64,000 bases of DNA from Ricordea florida (GCA_949710005.1 OX453277.1:13945527-14009526), one strand, 5' to 3'. Numbered from the stretch's first letter, positions 13,610 to 21,404 are shown. Numbers and translations are program-made. The notes: generated from the letters alone by a model not told the origin.

Positions 13610-13912
13610 ATGAGCTCCAAAGAGCTTTCTTATGCTGTATTACAAATCTGATGTGTTGATCCTGTAAAGGAGTACTGCCAAAAGCGAAATCTTTAGGTCT
13701 CTGGCACTAAAGCTGAGCTCGTTTCTCGTGTATTTGCCGCTTCTGAAATGCGTATTCCGATACAGCTCACTGCTAAGGAGAGAATATTCCACACGGAGCA
13801 TGAAAGAACTGCGTTGCTGAAAATGCCTGACGAAATTGTTGTGCCGGATCCTTTGGTCTTGAAAGAGGAATAGCTAAGGGAGTCGGAAAGCATCACTTCT
13901 TGGCTGCCAATA
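13610..13912 (+). pseudogene. SAP-domain gene remnant, 5' part (interrupted by Polinton)
   Basis: From ATG 13610 one frame reads through a SAP-like segment (EYCQKRNL, then VSGTKAELVSRVFAA) but contains three in-frame stops (TGA, TAG, TAG), so it is decayed. It ends exactly at the Polinton target site. The same frame resumes at 30712 after the element and one target-site copy. The resumed part has the SWIM-like CTAG context found in the SWIM/YqaJ proteins that accompany ISL2EU transposons, so this could be a relic of such a gene rather than a true host gene. Confidence 0.6.
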
Positions 13913-14215
13913 AGTAGTAGGAAACTGGGGATTCTGGGACAATGATTTTTTTCTGGGTCGAGTTGTGATTTTTGTGTCGAGGATTTTTCAAAATTTTTTT
14001 TGAGTCTTGTGAAATTTTTGGGTCTTTCGATTTTTGGGTCGATGATTTTTTTTCGATTTCTGTTTTTTCGTTTGGGTGTGGTCAAAAATGTTTTATGAAT
14101 AATTAATTAGTTATGGGAGTGATGGTCAAAATGTATCTTTGTGGGGGGTGGGGTGAGGAGTTTGGGAAATTGAAAAATTATTTTGGGATGGTGTAGCGAT
14201 TGGTATGTTTTGGAG
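13913..14215. repeat. Left terminal inverted repeat of element 1
   Basis: About 303 bp, matching the complement of 30403-30706 with one substitution near the inner end and one length change in a T run. It is T-rich, with repeated TTTTTGGGTC and GTCGA words. The dUTPase ATG (14228) lies 13 bases inside its inner edge, so the repeat probably carries the promoter for inward transcription. Confidence 0.93.
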
Positions 14216-14227
14216 CAAAAAGAGAGA

Positions 14228-14866
14228 ATGTGTGACATTGATGAGTTAAATTATATTTATAAAGTTAATAGTCATAATCGTATATCATTCAAGAAACTTG
14301 ATCCTCGTGCAGTTATACCAAAAAGGGCCACTAAAAATTCTGTTGGTTTAGATTTGAGTTTTATAAATTCCAAATCAGGATTAGCAGTCCAACCGCCTAC
14401 AGGATTCTTTTTTGAAATTCATGCTAGAAGTTCACTTCATAAGAAAGGTTGGATGCTTGTAAATTCAGTTGGTATAATAGATCCAGATTATAGAGGAGAA
14501 TTGATTATAGCTATTTGTTCAATAGATTCTAATAAACATGATGCGCCAATACCAGGAACTCGTGTAGCACAATTAGCAGTCCAACCGCCTACAGGATTCT
14601 TTTTTGAAATTCATGCTAGAAGTTCACTTCATAAGAAAGGTTGGATGCTTGTAAATTCAGTTGGTATAATAGATCCAGATTATAGAGGAGAATTGATTAT
14701 AGCTATTTGTTCAATAGATTCTAATAAACATGATGCGCCAATACCAGGAACTCGTGTAGCACAATTAATACTTAGAAAATCATTTATTGAAGATAAGAAT
14801 ATAGTTGAAGAGGAATTATTATATAATACTGAAAGGCAAGGTGGATTTGGTAGTACTGGTGATTGA
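14228..14866 (+). CDS. dUTPase with internal 64-residue tandem duplication
   Basis: Trimeric dUTPase, hydrolysing dUTP to dUMP and keeping uracil out of viral DNA. The start chosen is ATG 14228; the open frame extends upstream only through a TTG in the terminal repeat. Motif 1 (NSVGLDL), motif 2 (ARSSLHKKG), motif 3 (GIIDPDYRGE), motif 4 (GTRVAQL) and motif 5 (ERQGGFGSTGD) are present. Motifs 2-4 occur twice because 14381-14572 is repeated exactly at 14573-14764, in frame. The segment between motifs 1 and 2 also looks about a dozen residues short. The duplication should disturb the fold, so activity is doubtful. It is convergent with the SLOG gene across a hairpin. Confidence 0.85.
   Translation: MCDIDELNYIYKVNSHNRISFKKLDPRAVIPKRATKNSVGLDLSFINSKSGLAVQPPTGFFFEIHARSSLHKKGWMLVNSVGIIDPDYRGELIIAICSIDSNKHDAPIPGTRVAQLAVQPPTGFFFEIHARSSLHKKGWMLVNSVGIIDPDYRGELIIAICSIDSNKHDAPIPGTRVAQLILRKSFIEDKNIVEEELLYNTERQGGFGSTGD
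14381..14764 (+). repeat. Exact 192-bp in-frame tandem duplication
   Basis: Two identical 192-bp units begin at 14381 and 14573, each starting TTAGCAGTCCAACCGCC, inside the dUTPase frame. No difference was seen between copies. Confidence 0.95.
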
Positions 14867-14885
14867 ATTTAAGTTATAAAAGACA

Positions 14886-14911
14886 TTTGTAACATGCTTC
14901 ATGTTACAAAA
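14886..14911. terminator. Hairpin between convergent genes (copy 1)
   Basis: TTTGTAACATG-CTT-CATGTTACAAA forms an 11-bp stem. It lies 20 bases past the dUTPase stop and 14 bases past the SLOG stop, and nearly the same hairpin follows the gene at 29828. A role in 3' end formation is inferred from position. Confidence 0.5.
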
Positions 14912-14924
14912 GTTCACTTAATAA

Positions 14925-15287
14925 TTATAAATATTTTACTATAACTTCCTTCTTATACTTTCTAGCCATTTTAATAGCTGACTTAGTAATTAGGTCAAAA
15001 CGTGAAGAAGGTAAAGCTAATACATAGTCAACATTCTCCATAATAGCTCTTGTACAAATTGGACCAGCAGCTTTACCATAATAACACCATTCAGGTTCAA
15101 ATTTCTTGAAGGGTATTTCATTATCAATGGCGAAAATTTCTACTATTTCACTGCTTTCACTATTAGACACAATGCATTCAATGTCTGAGAGTTTCAACTC
15201 CCATTTCTTAAGAGCTTTAGCTATTTGCTTTTTCAATAATTCACTGTCAAAGAAGTACTCATTAGTAATTATAGCTATTGATGTCAT
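14925..15287 (-). CDS. SLOG-superfamily (YspA/DUF2493-like) protein
   Basis: About 120 residues from ATG 15287; the open frame upstream has only a TTG. It resembles the single-domain SLOG/YspA family, Rossmann-like proteins thought to bind nucleotides or nucleotide-derived ligands. The visible match is the stretch W-CYYGKAAGPICTRAIMENVDYVLALPS, which fits the family pattern of an aromatic, YGKxAGPxRN-like segment and a hydrophobic strand with a conserved proline. It sits at the end of the element next to dUTPase, in the accessory nucleotide-related zone. The role is unknown. It is AT-rich compared with the capsid genes, which suggests separate acquisition. Confidence 0.55.
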   Translation of the reverse strand: MTSIAIITNEYFFDSELLKKQIAKALKKWELKLSDIECIVSNSESSEIVEIFAIDNEIPFKKFEPEWCYYGKAAGPICTRAIMENVDYVLALPSSRFDLITKSAIKMARKYKKEVIVKYL

Positions 15288-15331
15288 GATGTATGTGAAT
15301 TGATTGATCAATTAGTTATAAATTTCAATTT

Positions 15332-16876
15332 TCATCTGAAAATAATCCAAGCTATAGTTGCAATTGAAAAGGTTAATACTATTAGATTAGTTTCATGATT
15401 AGTAGTTGTTTCTTCTTCTGGTGAAGATTCTTTGATTATAGGTTGAGAAGCAATCTTTGGTGGTTTAGGATCTACAGCTGCATGTGGTAATTTAACTTTT
15501 GAAGAGCCTAGATTATGGCTTATTCCAACAGTCTTAGTCTCCAGGTTTATATTTGTGTTAACACCAAATTTCATCTCATCAGTGGCCTTCATAAGGTTGT
15601 TATTATAACCAACCACACTCTCTGTATTTATGATCATATTACTTGGCATCAACCACACTCCAGGAGCAATGGCTAAATCAAGTCTTAATTTAGCTTCTTG
15701 AGTGGCCAGCTGGTACCTTTGAATCGAACTTGAAATGTCATTCTCAATCACACTACTCTCAAACAGAGCCAGGAATTCTTGTTGAGTCTCGATCGCTCCA
15801 CCACCAGTACCTACAATCAAATTTCTGGTGTTGACTTGAGCCCCCAATACACAGTAAACAAAAGCCTCAGCAGATCGATTCAATCTACCAAGCCCAGCTT
15901 TGGTGAGTCCATAACCACTAGTTGGAATGAACCAGGCATACTTGTAATCAGCAGAGTCATCATTACGGATGAATGAGATGAGATCACCCTTTTCCTTCTT
16001 ACCCCCATCATCAGCGAATTTGCCACCTTCACCAGGCCATTGATCAGCTTCTTCATCATAATTCCTTACAATATGAACATTTTGGTATCCACCACCTCTT
16101 CCATGATATCCAGCACCATAATCAATGAATATATCACCCAAACCCCCATTTCTTCCACCTTTCCATCTGAAATCAGAATTATTAGAGATCCCAAATTCAT
16201 TGCATAATCTTTGATAAGCAACTTTACTGTAAGGGTTGTTGGTTATTACAAAAGGTTGCTCATCAGGCAGTGGGAGACTCAATTCGTATAGTATTCGTCT
16301 TATGGTGAAGTATACGTGAAATTTAATGAAGCTACTCACGACTTTGGGGTAGTTGAGACTCTCGAAAGGGCTTATTCCACATCCAGAGGTTGCACACCAT
16401 ACTGCAAAATTAAGCTGTTGAGGCCAATAATTCATATCGGGTGCGTTAAGCCACTTTCGACTTTGTTTACCAAACTTGAAAGTCACAACTTGGGATGTAA
16501 ATATGTTACGCATCTTAGCGGTGAATTTTTTCGTATTGGACACGTATATATCCAATGAGGTCAGCATGCTTGTGGTATTACTTGTGAAGTCATCAAAGTC
16601 AATGGCAGGTATTGGGTAAGAGCGATCAGTCATAGTCAAAGTCTTTGGGAATGAACTCAATTCATTATCATTCAATCCTAAATCTACCCACAGTAATCTT
16701 TTCAAACGGGGTGATAGCTCATCAGTCCATGTTTTGCCAGTGGGATCATCATAAGACATGATTGTTGTTCCATTAATTGTCCATCTAATGTAGCCTCCAT
16801 ATTGATCAGCCACAAATACGAATCGGTCATGATCAGCCTTTGGATACCTATTTCTGAAGTCATTGAGTAAGCCCAT
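15332..16876 (-). CDS. Conserved large element protein, C-terminal membrane anchor
   Basis: 514 residues from ATG 16876. I do not recognise a named domain. A diverged full-length homologue starts at 63096 in element 2, and both share motifs such as NFAVWCATSGCGISPFESL, KFHVYFTIRRILYEL and a glycine-rich GLGDIFIDYGAGYHG. The C-terminus has one hydrophobic segment (about residues 497-513) after a Pro/Glu-rich linker, so it is probably tail-anchored. It closes the minus-strand structural cluster and is preceded by ACTTAAAAG about 35 bases upstream. Position and conservation suggest a virion or assembly protein; a penton or spike role cannot be separated by eye. Confidence 0.7.
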   Translation of the reverse strand: MGLLNDFRNRYPKADHDRFVFVADQYGGYIRWTINGTTIMSYDDPTGKTWTDELSPRLKRLLWVDLGLNDNELSSFPKTLTMTDRSYPIPAIDFDDFTSNTTSMLTSLDIYVSNTKKFTAKMRNIFTSQVVTFKFGKQSRKWLNAPDMNYWPQQLNFAVWCATSGCGISPFESLNYPKVVSSFIKFHVYFTIRRILYELSLPLPDEQPFVITNNPYSKVAYQRLCNEFGISNNSDFRWKGGRNGGLGDIFIDYGAGYHGRGGGYQNVHIVRNYDEEADQWPGEGGKFADDGGKKEKGDLISFIRNDDSADYKYAWFIPTSGYGLTKAGLGRLNRSAEAFVYCVLGAQVNTRNLIVGTGGGAIETQQEFLALFESSVIENDISSSIQRYQLATQEAKLRLDLAIAPGVWLMPSNMIINTESVVGYNNNLMKATDEMKFGVNTNINLETKTVGISHNLGSSKVKLPHAAVDPKPPKIASQPIIKESSPEEETTTNHETNLIVLTFSIATIAWIIFR

Positions 16877-16909
16877 CTTCTATCCAGAATTTGGGTAGAA
16901 GGGTTCAAA

Positions 16910-16919
16910 CTTTTAAGTC
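16910..16919 (-). promoter_or_regulatory. YTAAAR motif upstream of the 514-aa gene
   Basis: The minus strand reads GACTTAAAAG, the same core seen before other genes of both elements, 34-44 bases from the ATG at 16876. Confidence 0.4.
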
Positions 16920-16968
16920 ATTAGTTTGCATTATCTAAACTAGTATTTATTTTGTTCATAAATTATAG

Positions 16969-17577
16969 TTAATGTCCTCCTTTTAGTTCTTTGAGTATTT
17001 CTTTGCGTACTCTCTGTCTCAAAACCACTGGGTCTTCTCCTTTCATATTTTTTTGAGCTTTAGCTCTTATTTCAGCCTTGAGCTTTTCATACTTTTTAGA
17101 CTCCTCGAGTACCATGGAAAACTCCTCATCAGAGATCTTATTGTCACGAAGGGCTTTGGAAACCAGGTCTTCAATAGTGTTTATTTTTGTTTTGGCCAGT
17201 GTAATGGTGTTTTGATGCTTCACAGCTTTCTTGGACAGATTCTTGGATATTTGTTGACATGCTATGGATGTGAACACAAATACGCCACTTACTACACCCA
17301 AGGGCACAGATGCTATGATTCCGACTCCACTAAGAGATGCTCCCAATCCACCAGCTGCCAAAACGCAAGATAATATTCCACAGGTCGAGCTTGCATTCAT
17401 TAGTACACCCTTGGATCGGTTATATTTCTTAAGCACTGTTTCATAGTGGCTTAATTCAGACTTTAGCTTATTCAAGGCATCACAACATTGTTGAAGCCTG
17501 AATGATGGTCCATCAGTGGGGATTGGAGGAGGTGCAGTTGCCTCTAAGTTGGGATATATTGACTTATATTCATCCAT
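16969..17577 (-). CDS. Two-segment glycine-rich membrane protein (core gene)
   Basis: 202 residues. The N-terminus is MDEYKSIYPNLEA with a Pro-rich stretch. A helical region (about 28-65) leads into a Gly/Ala/Ser-rich hydrophobic hairpin (about 68-107), followed by a long charged helix and a basic tail ending KEILKELKGGH. The homologue in element 2 is at 62368-62964, with the same start MDEY and the same architecture. The family has no name I can give. It stays next to the 514-aa gene in both elements, so the two products may act together in virion assembly or membrane interaction. Confidence 0.7.
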   Translation of the reverse strand: MDEYKSIYPNLEATAPPPIPTDGPSFRLQQCCDALNKLKSELSHYETVLKKYNRSKGVLMNASSTCGILSCVLAAGGLGASLSGVGIIASVPLGVVSGVFVFTSIACQQISKNLSKKAVKHQNTITLAKTKINTIEDLVSKALRDNKISDEEFSMVLEESKKYEKLKAEIRAKAQKNMKGEDPVVLRQRVRKEILKELKGGH

Positions 17578-17610
17578 CTTTTGGAATGAAAATCACTTAC
17601 TTTTAAAATG

Positions 17611-18243
17611 CTATCTAAATCTTAAACTGAAAGTGATGGGGGAACCCTTCAGATCAAGCTTTTTCCATTCAATGTCTAGGAGGCTTAAATCGAAGTGGTT
17701 TATGGGGCTCTTATATTTTTGAACTGGAATGGCTGGATAATCCTGTGAGGGTATGTTGGCAAGTAGGTGTGAGGGGGATATCTTCACAGGTCCTCCAGAT
17801 TGAGTATTATTCACATATGATGAGTTATTTTCTACTATGCTACAAATAAGTCTTAGGGGTTCCTTGATCTGGAGATTTATTGGGTACAATTTACCTGGAT
17901 TTATGACTTCAGGCACCCCTAAACCAGCTTGTAGACCTCTGGAAAGTATAATTTTGAAGATCTTATTGGAATAGAGATAGTCAACAGTATCAGTCTCAAT
18001 GATTGAGATCTTAGCCCTATCAGTATCATTAAGAAAGATCGTTTGGATATTACGCAGTGAATATGTACCGGGTTGGATTATTATGAGGGGCTGATTCTTA
18101 TCATTGAACAATATCTGTCGATCCTTGAAATTCACCAATCGTTTAGGTATCCTACAATCCAGGAGTTGTATCTCACGAACCTTTTCCAGTGGAGGATCCA
18201 AATACACCCTAGTTTCAGATTCATACATAGTAATGCTCAACAT
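17611..18243 (-). CDS. Candidate minor capsid (penton-like) protein
   Basis: 210 residues from ATG 18243, rich in beta-type sequence. Features are an N-terminal VREIQLLDCRIPKRL segment, IIIQPGTYSLRNI, and a C-terminus FDLSLLDIEWKKLDLKGSPI ending in TFSLRFR. The closing pattern (xLLDxxxxxLDLxGSPxTFSL) resembles the ends of minor capsid proteins in Polinton-type viruses, which is the only basis for the call. It is not found at the matching place in element 2, where only 44 bases separate the flanking genes. A TTTAAAGG motif lies upstream (18262-18272). Confidence 0.4.
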   Translation of the reverse strand: MLSITMYESETRVYLDPPLEKVREIQLLDCRIPKRLVNFKDRQILFNDKNQPLIIIQPGTYSLRNIQTIFLNDTDRAKISIIETDTVDYLYSNKIFKIILSRGLQAGLGVPEVINPGKLYPINLQIKEPLRLICSIVENNSSYVNNTQSGGPVKISPSHLLANIPSQDYPAIPVQKYKSPINHFDLSLLDIEWKKLDLKGSPITFSLRFR

Positions 18244-18249
18244 TTTGGA

Positions 18250-18438
18250 TTACTCCTTATTCACCTTTAAATTTCTATAATCAGCATCTGAGAGGAATCG
18301 AGTTTTGATGATGCCACAACTGGAACATTTACACTTCATCATTGGCCTTCCCTTGGATGTTTTGGTAAAGGTTTCACTTCCAGGCACACAATCAGTCAGC
18401 TTTTTCTCTTTGACGCAATAACTCTTCATTTGATTCAT
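18250..18438 (-). CDS. DUF5679-type zinc-binding small protein
   Basis: 62 residues, with a possible second start at 18429 (MKSYCVKEKK). It fits the DUF5679 pattern: YCV-x-KK, KTSKGRPMMK, then a KCKCSSCG cluster and TRFLS. The cysteines suggest a treble-clef or ribbon zinc site. Small proteins of this kind occur in several large and mid-size DNA viruses, where a core or nucleic-acid-binding role has been supposed. It overlaps the upstream membrane-protein gene by a few bases. Confidence 0.7.
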   Translation of the reverse strand: MNQMKSYCVKEKKLTDCVPGSETFTKTSKGRPMMKCKCSSCGIIKTRFLSDADYRNLKVNKE

Positions 18439-19367
18439 TTATGTTTATTCTTTAATTCTTCTATGAAATAAAGCACAATTGCCATTATTAAAAGCCAAGC
18501 ATGTTTGCCCAGGAATGAAATGACCTCTCCAGCAGTTTTGAATAGAAAGCTTACAATAGCGCCCACCATCCCAGGCAATAATTCACCAAGTTTCTTACCA
18601 AGGGTTTTTAGCCCATCACCAACACCTTTACCCAATCTTGAGAGCCCTTTGGAGAGATTGGAGACTATAACACCAATGACTACTCCAACTGCACTCAAAA
18701 CAGCAAAGACTCCGAATCCATATTTCTTGAATATAGCTTTCACATTCGTTCCTGTATTTCCTCATTCTCACCCTCCAGGTTAGCTATCTCCTGTTCCTGC
18801 TCACCAATTTCTCTCTCTAGAGTCTCTATTTGGCTACTTTCCTCTGGGGTCTTCAGTGCTTATCTCTGTGGAATTTTAGCTTATCCTTCATTTTGGTTAA
18901 CATGGTCTTTTTCTTAGATATCTCACCATCATTAGCTTCCACAATTTCTTCCGCGCTTGGACCTAAACTATTTTTGATGGTATCCGGTAATTTTTCATTC
19001 AGTTCATCACCTTTGAATAACACATAAGTTTTTGATCCTTTCCTAAACAATGTTACAACTACTTGAATTCATTAAGTTTAGCTGTAAACTTGGAAGTATC
19101 AACTTTGGGGAATCTTGATTTGATCTTAGCCCAAGCTTTATCTTGTTCAATTTCCATCTCTTCTATCTCTTTCATCAATAAGGGCTGAGTTTCACCACCA
19201 AATGAGGTTTCTTCCTCCTCATAAGGGTCAATTGGACGAGTGGTGGATGTATATGTGATTAATGGGGTTTCATAAGTTGTGGTATCACCATCATCATAAT
19301 CTTGATCATCATCCCCGGGCTCATTTAGTTTAGTTGGGTCTAAATCAGGGTCAGCAGCAGTTGCCAT
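18435..19367 (-). pseudogene. Coiled-coil membrane protein, broken by frameshifts
   Basis: Homologue of the intact 480-residue protein at 60882-62324. In this copy the acidic N-terminal part (ATG 19367, MATAADPDLDP, frame ending 19059), the middle part (18853-19050, DTIKNSLGPSAEEIVEAND) and the C-terminal membrane part (to 18435, FKKYGFGVFAVLSAVG and GLGKGVG-type glycine repeats) lie in different frames. A short Glu/Gln-rich coiled-coil stretch at about 18743-18845 is in yet another register. At least three frame changes are needed to explain this, so the gene looks inactivated. The central coiled coil is also much shorter than in element 2. Confidence 0.75.
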
Positions 19368-19489
19368 ATTTGAAGTTGAATATGGCAACTTTCTAAATTG
19401 ATTCAAAAGTCTCGTATATTCATATCTTTTAGGTTCCATATTTCATCGCGGAAACCAGTCTTTGAATTACAGTCTATATAGTCTCTTGG

Positions 19490-19678
19490 TTATAGTCTAA
19501 CTATAGCCATTGGTAAAACACGTTGTTTGAGTTCACTCTTTGCAATGGCTATGGGATCAAAATCTTCTGCCCATAATGTAGCAGGTTGTGCACCAGACTT
19601 CAATTGTTCAGCTCTCAAACATATCATACGAGTATATTCATTGGGAGTTATTGTATTATCTGTTATTTTGTCAGTCAT
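19490..19678 (-). CDS. RPB6/omega-like RNA polymerase subunit homologue
   Basis: 62 residues from ATG 19678, which overlaps the previous stop as TAATG. The pattern T-x-NEYTRMICLRAEQLKSGAQP, DFDPIAIAKSELKQ, RVLPMAIVR matches the RPB6/RpoZ core: a Y/E-x-R start, the (L/A)RAxQL helix, then DPxxIAxxELxxxxLPxxIxR. RPB6 clamps the largest subunit of RNA polymerase; poxvirus- and ASFV-like viruses encode versions. No other polymerase subunit was found here, so it may act on the host enzyme. It is absent from the corresponding place in element 2. Confidence 0.6.
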   Translation of the reverse strand: MTDKITDNTITPNEYTRMICLRAEQLKSGAQPATLWAEDFDPIAIAKSELKQRVLPMAIVRL

Positions 19679-20082
19679 TATAACCATTTACTAGTAATGT
19701 ATCCCAAGGCTAACATCCCGCCAGAAACATAAACCATTTCTCCAGTCTTTTGATCTGAATTAGGTCTATAATAATCAGATAATTTGGGGGGGTTGCCCAT
19801 TTGATTGTACAATTTCAGCGCTTCATCCGTCTTTGATATGTTCTCAGAGGCCTGGTTTTCATCACCCTTCCTCCTATTCATAAAGTCAATATAAGCTATT
19901 CGTTTCTCTTGGTATTTAGCATAATCTTTCTGGTATTTCTCCATTGCTTTGTCATGCCTTTCCCTTTCAAGTTGGAGATCAGTTGAAGATGAGCCACTAA
20001 TGACCTTTGCTAAATAATTTCCACCAATGAAGGCTGTTGCATTGAGAACTGCCCCTCCAAGCATTATTGCTATACTTGCCAT
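19678..20082 (-). CDS. Small membrane protein with N- and C-terminal hydrophobic segments (core gene)
   Basis: 134 residues. The N-terminal hydrophobic segment MASIAIMLGGAVLNATAF could be a signal anchor. A charged KYQKDYAKYQ helix follows, then a conserved SDYYRPNSDQKTGEM stretch and a C-terminal hydrophobic GGMLALGYITSKWL. The homologue in element 2 is at 60067-60459 with the same layout. The start overlaps the upstream stop by one base (TAATG), and the downstream RPB6-like gene is joined the same way, which suggests one polycistronic message or coupled translation. Function unknown; probable virion membrane protein. Confidence 0.7.
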   Translation of the reverse strand: MASIAIMLGGAVLNATAFIGGNYLAKVISGSSSTDLQLERERHDKAMEKYQKDYAKYQEKRIAYIDFMNRRKGDENQASENISKTDEALKLYNQMGNPPKLSDYYRPNSDQKTGEMVYVSGGMLALGYITSKWL

Positions 20083-20687
20083 TACTCTTTCTTTGGAGGT
20101 ACTTTCTTAATGTCTAAATAGTTTTCTATGATGAAAAATGCACACGTTGCAGAGTAGATTTTAAATACATCACAAAAGGTGTATGAACGTTGATATACAT
20201 CAACACCAATATTGTCAATAATAAGTCTCTTGGCTACATATGCTATTGCACAATCAGACAATATATTAGCTATATATTCATCCCATCTTGTTTTATTCTT
20301 AGGTTTGATCTTCTTTTCATTCTCCCGCCTCTCTTTCTCCTTTTTCTCCTTCCACTCTTTCTCCCTTTTCTCCTTCCACTCTTTCCTCTCTTTCTCCCTC
20401 TTTGTCTCCATCTTCCTAAACTCAGGATCAGTCATTCTGAATGTTTCCAAAATGTAATCGCTAAATTTAGGCTCATCTTCTGAATACATTAGATGCCCAT
20501 GCTCATAATACCATTTGAATAGATTCTCTGTGTCTGGTATGTCCACAAATGTTGTTCCTGCCACTCCTTCATTAATATCTCTTTCAGCACCACCCATTTC
20601 ATCAAGGAATGAACGCCAGATATGCATCATTAATGCAAGCCTATAATCTTTTTCAGTATATTCCAATATCTCATCCACACGATTCAT
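20082..20687 (-). CDS. Charged protein with a C-terminal copy of the neighbouring membrane domain
   Basis: 201 residues from ATG 20687, two bases after the previous stop; the longer frame to 20765 would overlap that gene. The N-terminal half is unrecognised (NRVDEILEYTEKDYR). The middle is a Lys/Glu-rich helix of KEREWKEK-like units. The last about 60 residues (LSDCAIAYVAKRLI, then NYLDIKKVPPKKE) resemble the 20690-20908 protein in spacing and hydrophobicity (TDSAVLVGLTAGMGWLAKKA..YLEDQNILPK), which suggests duplication followed by fusion. It is absent from element 2. Confidence 0.5.
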   Translation of the reverse strand: MNRVDEILEYTEKDYRLALMMHIWRSFLDEMGGAERDINEGVAGTTFVDIPDTENLFKWYYEHGHLMYSEDEPKFSDYILETFRMTDPEFRKMETKREKERKEWKEKREKEWKEKKEKERRENEKKIKPKNKTRWDEYIANILSDCAIAYVAKRLIIDNIGVDVYQRSYTFCDVFKIYSATCAFFIIENYLDIKKVPPKKE

Positions 20688-20689
20688 AT

Positions 20690-20908
20690 TCAGCTCTTTG
20701 GTAATATATTTTGATCCTCTAAATAGGTTTTGACATACATGCTTATACTCAATACAACTACCCATTTACCATAATTCATGATACTGGTCGATGGGTCACC
20801 GGTGAATGTCTCCCGAAGGGCCTTTTTGGCAAGCCAGCCCATACCAGCTGTCAATCCAACGAGCACTGCAGAGTCAGTAACTGTCTTTACGAGCTTATTC
20901 TCAGCCAT
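20690..20908 (-). CDS. Highly conserved 72-aa membrane protein (core gene)
   Basis: 72 residues with two hydrophobic stretches around residues 13-30 and 46-60. The C-terminus is KTYLEDQNILPKS. It is one of the most conserved proteins between the two elements: roughly three residues in four agree by eye with 59846-60064, including the whole TENKLVKTVTDSAVL start and the YLEDQNILPK end. AGCTTAAAAG lies upstream inside the preceding gene. Such strong conservation in a tiny membrane protein points to an essential virion or exit function; I cannot name it. Confidence 0.75.
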   Translation of the reverse strand: MAENKLVKTVTDSAVLVGLTAGMGWLAKKALRETFTGDPSTSIMNYGKWVVVLSISMYVKTYLEDQNILPKS

Positions 20909-20915
20909 TTATGAA

Positions 20916-21332
20916 TCACATCAACTCATCTTTTAAGCTATTTTCCTCTTCTTCTTTGACGGGCTGACTTACATTATTGTCTATGATTCTGGGCTGTGGT
21001 GGATTCAAGATACGAGTTGGTGGTGATGGTACATGCAAATCAGGTATTCTATCTCTACAGTTTGTGAATATGGCATAGGCGGCGATTCCAATTGCCCCTA
21101 TAGTCATAATATTTTGGAATGACATATTCGGTATCCAATCCTTTCCAGATTCGTTATCCTTTTCCTTTTCCCTTTCCTCCTTCTCCCTTTCCTCTTCACG
21201 TTTCAAAGCTTCTCTAGCCCTCTTATTTTTTTCTGATAATGTTTTACCAGCCTTTACTCTCTTAGGGTCTTTGACCTTTGTTTTGACAGAAGGCTCTTTA
21301 GTGATTTGCTCAGTTTGTATTTCTTCAGACAT
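20916..21332 (-). CDS. Basic-helix single-pass membrane protein (core gene)
   Basis: 138 residues from ATG 21332 (MSEEIQTEQITKEP). I prefer this start to 21395 because the GACTTAAAGG motif (21355-21364) lies just upstream of it and because the element 2 homologue (59333-59803) starts MSDQTEQIEQ. It has a lysine-rich KVKDPKRVKAGKTL segment, a charged EEREKEEREKEKD helix, one hydrophobic segment (about MSFQNIMTIGAIGIAAYAIF) and a Pro-rich tail. A nucleic-acid-facing basic domain tethered to membrane is plausible but inferred. Confidence 0.65.
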   Translation of the reverse strand: MSEEIQTEQITKEPSVKTKVKDPKRVKAGKTLSEKNKRAREALKREEEREKEEREKEKDNESGKDWIPNMSFQNIMTIGAIGIAAYAIFTNCRDRIPDLHVPSPPTRILNPPQPRIIDNNVSQPVKEEEENSLKDELM

Positions 21333-21354
21333 GTTATGAGTTAATCTAGTATAA

Positions 21355-21364
21355 CCTTTAAGTC
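21355..21364 (-). promoter_or_regulatory. YTAAAR motif upstream of the 21332 start
   Basis: The minus strand reads GACTTAAAGG, 23-32 bases before the ATG. It is the best match in element 1 to the motif that precedes element 2 genes. Confidence 0.45.
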
Positions 21365-21404
21365 TCCTAGTAAGAGTCATACTAGGAAACTTCAAATATT
21401 AAAA

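Noticed and set aside
13693..14085. 130-aa minus-strand ORF across the left Polinton end
   Set aside because: It spans the junction of host DNA and terminal repeat and is rich in K/N from the T-rich repeat; it is not conserved at the right end as a gene.
18435..18743. Stand-alone 102-aa membrane protein
   Set aside because: The apparent start is a GTG after a frame change, and the sequence is the tail of the 480-aa protein of element 2.
18505..18783. Plus-strand Pro-rich ORF
   Set aside because: Antisense shadow of the glycine-rich membrane-domain gene; the same shadow appears at 61940-62347 in element 2.
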